64,000 nucleotides of DNA from Septoria linicola. Lineage: Eukaryota > Ascomycota > Dothideomycetes > Mycosphaerellales > Mycosphaerellaceae. Shown one piece after another: positions 58,829 through 64,000 of this stretch (its first letter is position 1; each line of letters begins with the position of its first letter). Position numbers and translations under genes: made by a program. A model generated the notes under the pieces. The model did no database searches, was not told the origin of the DNA, and worked only from the letters and a program-made list of their open reading frames with translations. The stretch covers positions 248,001 to 312,000 of the forward strand of contig CP099418.1 of the NCBI GenBank assembly GCA_024114885.1, given 5' to 3'.

Positions 58829-59833
58829 ATGGATCATCACAAACCGCATCCCAGTGCGGCCTTCGAGGGCTACTACAGCAAATTCGATCTGCCATCTGGA
58901 GCTCATCTGGCCTTGATATGTTGTGAAGTCAGAGGAGCTAAACACAAGCCGAATATGGTCTCTTTCACCTACGTTCCAAAAGACAATGCGCCCGGGTACT
59001 TCCAGCGAGAAGTCTTCACTGAACACATGCACCAGGTGGCAAGCACAGAAGACAATGGCTTCATTATTGATGTCCCTGGCATGGGTCGTATTCGATGGTA
59101 TGAAGATCACACCGCGTATGATCTCGAGCATGCCGATTTCACATTCAAGGCCAAGACTCTTTCGCGAACAAAATGGTCCAAGACGACAGATACTCCGGAA
59201 AGTCTGTTGGTGCACCTTCCTTTGCCATTACACTGGCACGTGCAATCGCTGGCTTCCGAGTGCGACTACACTATGAAGATCACAGACTACAGTGTTCCTG
59301 CTGAAGATGCCTCCGGCCGAGCTATGGTGCACGATGAGAAAAATTGGGCTCGCTCTTTCCCGTCAGCTCACATGTGGCTGCAAGCCAGAGATGGCGATAG
59401 AGGGTTCTGCTGTGCTGGAGGACAGATCCTGGGCATGGAGGCCTTCTTACTCGGCTATCGAAGCAAAGATCTCGAAATTGACTTTCGACCACCATTCGCT
59501 GTTCGCGTAGCTGGACTTGGGCCTTTCATGACTTATACCAAGAATTGGGAAGATCGGACCTTTGAGTTGAGCGTGCAGAACTTCACGCAGAAGTTGACAG
59601 TCAAAGCTACTGCACCCAAAAACACTTTCTTCTCGTTGACTTCGCCATTTCCAGAAGGGCATCGTGAGAACTATCTTGGGCAAAGCTTCAATGCTACAAT
59701 GGAAGTCAAGGTGTACGAAAGTGGGTTGTTCAGTCCTTGGAAGCTGATTCGGGAAGACACATTCGAGCACGCCAGTCTCGAGTTTGGTGGCGGCTACTAT
59801 CCTCATGCTGGAAGCAAAAACCGATTCCATTGA
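58829..59833 (+). CDS. Tocopherol cyclase / CrtC-like beta-barrel protein
   Basis: 334 residues from an ATG in strong context (CCACCATGG). The upstream open frame lacks this context. Diagnostic stretches are LPLPLHWHVQSLASECDYTM and GRAMVHDEKNWARSFPSAHMW, plus a C-terminal GGGYYPHAG. These match the tocopherol-cyclase-like family (PF14249), which in plants closes the chromanol ring of vitamin E. Fungal members have no proven role and may act on other hydrophobic substrates. No signal peptide or membrane segment. It is unlikely to make tocopherol, since no other pathway gene is present here. Confidence 0.7.
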   Translation: MDHHKPHPSAAFEGYYSKFDLPSGAHLALICCEVRGAKHKPNMVSFTYVPKDNAPGYFQREVFTEHMHQVASTEDNGFIIDVPGMGRIRWYEDHTAYDLEHADFTFKAKTLSRTKWSKTTDTPESLLVHLPLPLHWHVQSLASECDYTMKITDYSVPAEDASGRAMVHDEKNWARSFPSAHMWLQARDGDRGFCCAGGQILGMEAFLLGYRSKDLEIDFRPPFAVRVAGLGPFMTYTKNWEDRTFELSVQNFTQKLTVKATAPKNTFFSLTSPFPEGHRENYLGQSFNATMEVKVYESGLFSPWKLIREDTFEHASLEFGGGYYPHAGSKNRFH

Positions 59834-59910
59834 TACAATTCGTCACTGCTGCTTACGCTAGGATATGCTGAACCAACCAGGCTGCAATGTCGAAACACTA
59901 TCTGCACATT

Positions 59911-61831
59911 TCATGGCTTGTAAACGCCGCTGCCTAATGTCCCTGGAGCTACGCCCGTCGCACGACTCGATGTACCACTCCGCACAGGACTGACCACAAA
60001 GCTTGCCTCTCGTGGTAAGCCCGCCTTATCAGGACTTGTGCTAGAAGCCTTTGACCTCGCTGCGGGCGGTGTCCTGGGCGTCAGATTCGCTGACATGGGA
60101 GCGTCGCTACCACCATCTGGGCGATTCCAGGCCATGATATGTTGATTCCGACGCACATCCTTGGCCGAATCTGTGCGTGGGCTGTTGCGTCCCAGAACGG
60201 GTGATTCCTGGGCGATTGGGCTTCGACGAAAGGACTGGGAAGTGTGAGTGAAAGCTAATCTAACACAAGCCGGACCACTTACCGTGTCTTCCATTTCCAC
60301 CATATGCTCTACGAACATACTCGACTTGGACCCACTCTGCTTCAATCTTGATCCCGCTTCGACCGGAGTACCGTCCAGCATCTGCGCTCGACGATATGCG
60401 CCTGCCTTCGGCACTCCAGCACCGCCCTCTGCTCTTGCACCTGGCTCCGCAGCGTAAGGACTTGCATTCGAGCCATACGTTCGATCGCCTGTGAGCTCGC
60501 CGAAAGGATCAGCACTCTTCTTCGCAGCGATGGGGCCTAGGGCGAAACCTACACATACCACCTGTCAGACCCAAGTCCGATCCAAATCGCCATCGCGATA
60601 GATACTTCGCTGTCGAGTATGGTTAAACTGCTGCGAGGGCATGAAATACGCACCTCCTTGCGATGTGTACATGTCTTTTGCAGTACTTCCGGTGCGGTGG
60701 TGGCCATTACTGCTTATCGATGCCACATTGGTGCTTTGATGAATGCCGTCGTAGTACCAATCTTGAGGTGGGGGCACGGGGCGGCTAACGCTGCGCCTTT
60801 CTCTTCTCTCGTCCACCTTTCTTCTATGCCGGCGCACGAAGAGAGCTATTATGGCAAGTAAAAGAATGAGTCCTAATACACCGCCTACCACACCACCTGC
60901 AATTGCGCCGACATTCGAGCTACGGCCTCCAGATCCGGATTCTGGCGTCGGAGTCGCGGATGGATCGACCTTGTAGCACGTCACATACGAGCCCACAAGA
61001 GCTGTATTGTCGTTGTCTGAGGATTGTACATTTCGCAGATAGCAGATACCAGAATCAGTCCCGACATAGTTGAACCCAACACAGTCAGCTCTGTTCGAAC
61101 AGGAAGAGAAGCATTGTCCATATCCGCCATTGTCGACTTTGACCAGCTCGTATACTGCTCCGGAGTTGGTGGTCGAGCACTTGATGAGGTATGTAATACC
61201 GGCGCTATCTGTGAATTGGTCCAGAGAAGCGCCCGGACATGTCGGCGGAGGCGATGCGAGAGGTGCTGTGACTGTCGAGACTGGCGCTGTGGCAACTGTC
61301 GTCCTGGTTCCTGTCAGGCTTGCGGAAGCTGTGATGACTGTGCCACTCGATGTGGTTGATGCCGATTGTGTTACTGTCCTTGTGACGACGGATACAGAAC
61401 TGGATTCCGTTCGAGTCGTGCCATTCTCTACGACTGTAGTTTGTTGGATTGTACTGGTCGAGCGGATCGTGGTGGTTCTTGTTGTTGCTACTGGCGCTCC
61501 TACTACGACTGAAGTCTGGGCTGGAAGAGAGTCAGCTGCGTGCGCAGTGTTTCGGTCATGAGCAATACATACCGACTTGTCGCTTCTCGACATCTTCAAT
61601 CTCCACTGACGACTGCTGATCAGAGGCCTGCTTTCCCTCTGCGCCGAATGCTGCTTCGAGCGCCGCGCTCGCCCTGCTCAACCCTCGAGTCCTGCTTCTC
61701 CCCAGCCATTTACGTGTTTCGCTCAGCTGCGGCATGTTTGTGGCGTCGTCAGTGGTAGGTGTTGCCAAAGTCGATGTGTTCAAGACCTGCTTGATGGCTT
61801 TCGCCACGCCTGTAAGATCTGGTACGATCAT
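59911..61831 (-). CDS. Apple/PAN-type single-pass membrane protein
   Basis: Exons 61831-61573, 61520-60654, 60548-60283 and 60234-59911 join to 571 residues. A basic N-terminus is followed by a long Thr/Ser-rich, probably O-glycosylated stretch. Next is a PAN/apple-like domain (CPGASLDQFTDSAG, YELVKVDNGGYGQCFSSCSN, DCVGFNYVGTDSGICYLRN), a Gly/Ser linker, and one membrane segment (VGAIAGGVVGGVLGLILLLAIIALFV). A basic stop-transfer (RRHRRK) precedes a 240-residue cytosolic tail rich in Ser/Pro. The layout resembles fungal cell-surface sensors. The N-terminus lacks a signal peptide. A hydrophobic frame just upstream (MQHSMPFVLIAIPLFERLALLFVF, 62013) could supply it through an unrecognised intron. 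Confidence 0.75.
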
Positions 61832-62533
61832 CTTGTGCTACAGCTTGCCCAGACTGGATGATAGGTCTGCGGATACTCAGCCACGAAACAGCGTGAAGAT
61901 GCGACAAGAATCAGTTCATGTTTCCGCATTTGGTGGGAGATGAAGACAAAGAGTAGTGCTAAACGTTCGAACAATGGAATTGCGATGAGAACAAAAGGCA
62001 TGGAATGTTGCAAAGCTGTGACTCCTGCAACGTGCTTGGGATTGCGGTCGATGCTATGTCACCACCAGTACCACGAAGTCTTCCTGCAAATCACGTGTGA
62101 ACACTTAGCTAATCAATGGGCTGTAATAGTCACGCTTGAGTATCACTGACATGTACAATGAGCGGTGTCGAAAAGTTCCAAGTTCGTTGCATTCCAGTGC
62201 GAGACATCTGGCCGAAAGCGGTAATCTTGCTACAAGCACACCCTATTCTTGCTACATTGTAGACTCGATGCAGCCAATCAGTCGTCCAAGACCTAGGTTT
62301 GCACAAGAAGTACTGCAATTTGACGCGATGCCCTTTCTGTCGCCTAATCCCAAGAACAGTATGTCCAAGCTTCGCCAGTCTTCCTTCTCCTGCCTGTGGC
62401 GATGTCATTATCAATGGTATGGTCCCGAGCTCAGTCCACTGTAGTCAATGACCAACGAGAAACTTCTTGCCTGGATAGTGACGTTCAAGTTCCAACCGCA
62501 TACCCAAGATGTCATGCTGTCCCGTCGGCTGCC
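61832..62533. other. Intergenic, possibly holding a missing 5' exon
   Basis: The hydrophobic frame at 61,828-62,013 (minus) is the only feature of note. The remainder shows overlapping short frames only. Confidence 0.35.
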
Positions 62534-64000
62534 TCATTCCATCTCTTTCTTACGCTCCACAAAAGTGTCGACCTCGAATTTGAACCACTTCTTGAGTCTC
62601 TTACCCATGACTTTGAGACTCACAGCGTCCACAATCGTCTCTGGGTGTGGCTTGTGGAAGACTATGGAGCCCTGTAAGCTCGAATGCGCTATCGGGTCGA
62701 AGCGCACAGCAGAACCTCCGTTCATGATTGCAGCGAAGCCAGAATCGGTCATGGCAGATGCGACTTGATCCCATGTTACTTTGCCTTTGCAGGCATCCTG
62801 ATGGTCCGGAGCGAGCATGGTGGTGAAGATGCGCTTTGACTCGGCTTTGACAGTGATGTGACGAGTGATTGACGCGTCCTTTGTGACCGACGGCAATTGT
62901 CGGTCTTCTGGAAGATCGAGAGTCTGCTCTCCTCTGGTCTTCACCTTCTCGCGCTTGTCGAGAGGGACAACTGGATCATCATCCGAAGCACCCCAATGAG
63001 TCTGAGGCTCAGCTGTCGGAGTCTGAGCCAGTGTAGCTTCGGCGCGCTTCAGTGCGATGTCTTCGATCACCAAGTCGCGTTCTGCCGCTACTTCACCAAG
63101 ATGGACCGCTGACAGATCGGCGCTCAATTCTGCGATTTCGTCTTCGATGTCGGACGCATCGAAGCCACCAGCTTTCAGCTGCTTCCGCATAACAAGCCGG
63201 ATCACAGTCCACACTTCAGCCTGATTCTTACGAACGGTTGTCGCTCGGTCCAGCCACGACTGGTCACGCTTGCCTTTCGGCCAAAGCAGAGCGCAAAACT
63301 TCTGCACAAGTGGTCCAACGGTCTTGGCGTCCTTGACCAGCGTGGCGTTGGATGGAGCTTTGGCAAAGTATCGTGATGCAAGTCTGTCGCTGTTGTCGGG
63401 ACCCACGACACTCTTCTCTCTAGGACGAGGCCTCATGCGCTCTATTGAAGTTTGCATTTCGTGCCAAAAGCTGAGTATGGCAAGATAGCGGCTCACAGTG
63501 TGGTCTATCCGAGCGCACTCTTTTTGATCCGCGCTCGCAAGATGATCCTCAATGAAGCTCATCAGAAGTGCATGGTCTTTGGCGTTGATATCGCTTGATT
63601 CCAGGCCAAGCTCCCATACAGCCCAATGTAGAGGATCTCGTGTGAACTGGGAGCGCAGCGCATATGGATCGCCATCCGTGACACCCTTGACTCTGCAAGC
63701 AGCGTTGCCGTTCACCTCGAAGAAGTCATAGTTGCGTGCGAAGCCGGCAGTGTGTGCCACAAACTCTCGAAGGTGCCCACGCTCATCGTTGTAAGCTGTG
63801 GCGCAGATATTCCACAGGTGCATGACAGCGCATTCATAGTCGTGGGGCAATGCTTCGAAGCGTCGCAACTGCTTGTTGCCACGCAGATCCTGATGGAGCT
63901 GCAGAATCAAATCACACTGATCAACGGCCATCCTGAGATATCGAACATCTTGAATCGGAGTTATGAGCAGGTCATTGGCCAGAAGTTCGAACTTCCTTCC
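62534..64000 (-). CDS. Large hypothetical protein, 5' end beyond the window
   Basis: The frame is open from the right edge to a stop at 62534, so the gene is cut at 64000. 488 codons are visible, including 23 upstream of the ATG at 63931. Most of the protein is charged and helical. The C-terminal about 110 residues form a distinct unit: FTTMLAPDHQDACKGKVTWD, AMTDSGFAAIMNGGSAVRFD, SIVFHKPHPETIVDAVSL and GKRLKKWFKFE. The GSAVRF and HKPHP elements resemble the small HicA-like (dsRBD-type) domain found at the ends of several fungal proteins, some annotated as ipa-like. RNA binding is possible but unproven. Confidence 0.7.
   Translation of the reverse strand, partial: GRKFELLANDLLITPIQDVRYLRMAVDQCDLILQLHQDLRGNKQLRRFEALPHDYECAVMHLWNICATAYNDERGHLREFVAHTAGFARNYDFFEVNGNAACRVKGVTDGDPYALRSQFTRDPLHWAVWELGLESSDINAKDHALLMSFIEDHLASADQKECARIDHTVSRYLAILSFWHEMQTSIERMRPRPREKSVVGPDNSDRLASRYFAKAPSNATLVKDAKTVGPLVQKFCALLWPKGKRDQSWLDRATTVRKNQAEVWTVIRLVMRKQLKAGGFDASDIEDEIAELSADLSAVHLGEVAAERDLVIEDIALKRAEATLAQTPTAEPQTHWGASDDDPVVPLDKREKVKTRGEQTLDLPEDRQLPSVTKDASITRHITVKAESKRIFTTMLAPDHQDACKGKVTWDQVASAMTDSGFAAIMNGGSAVRFDPIAHSSLQGSIVFHKPHPETIVDAVSLKVMGKRLKKWFKFEVDTFVERKKEME

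Noticed and set aside
1..64000. CRISPR array or bacterial operon features
   Set aside because: The introns, RIP and gene families are fungal. The only regular repeat array is the 72-bp coding repeat of the precursor.

Overview
The window looks like a chromosome segment of a filamentous ascomycete (Pezizomycotina; a Dothideomycete would fit, but the sequence does not prove it). Genes on the right carry short introns (about 48-60 nt) with fungal branch sites of the CTAAC/CTGAC type. The gene families are typical of such fungi: a UstYa/DUF3328 protein, a LysM-GH18 chitinase, a GH28 enzyme, an F-box protein and a fungal transcription-factor domain. The left 24.5 kb carries the signature of repeat-induced point mutation (RIP).

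Layout. (1) 1-24,545: A+T-rich, RIP-degraded Ty3/Gypsy LTR retrotransposons on the minus strand. A 13.2-kb copy (2686-15926) with 280-bp LTRs and a CTAG target duplication sits inside the pol gene of an older copy of the same family (1-2681 plus 15927-23723). (2) 24,545-27,470: the edge of the repeat block, with a broken NmrA-like gene and an alcohol-dehydrogenase-like gene with a frameshifted tail. (3) 27,559-33,597: a transcription-factor-domain gene, an F-box protein and a four-exon secreted protein of unknown function. (4) 34,833-42,192: a 1435-residue LysM/chitin-binding/GH18 chitinase and a two-domain protein whose halves resemble an aegerolysin-like beta-sandwich and a zinc-dependent phospholipase C. 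(5) 43,211-47,653: two small unknown genes, then a head-to-head pair made of a UstYa-family oxidase-like gene (minus) and a secreted precursor (plus) with nine tandem 24-residue units separated by Lys-Arg sites. (6) 47,654-54,842: a gene-poor stretch, a small secreted protein, an SMI1/KNR4-like gene with an internal stop, and a frameshifted spermidine synthase paralog whose 3' end is also found 1.7 kb away. (7) 56,772-64,000: a GH28 glycosidase, a tocopherol-cyclase-like protein, an apple/PAN-type single-pass membrane protein, and a large unknown protein that runs off the right edge.

The most exciting element is the pair at 44,594-47,551. A signal peptide, a pro-segment and near-identical KR-flanked repeats containing the Tyr-bearing segment YFLGRTW, divergently paired with a UstYa-like gene, is the minimal layout of a fungal ribosomal peptide (dikaritin-type RiPP) cluster. 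I do not recognise this core as that of ustiloxin, phomopsin, asperipin, victorin or epichloecyclin. No second UstYa gene, tyrosinase, methyltransferase, P450 or transporter was seen nearby, so the cluster is either minimal or partly degraded.

Several genes here (NmrA-like, alcohol-dehydrogenase-like, SMI1-like, spermidine synthase-like) each carry a single lesion, which suggests relaxed selection in a dynamic region. Exon boundaries were deduced by eye from splice consensus and reading-frame continuity and have not been tested against transcripts.
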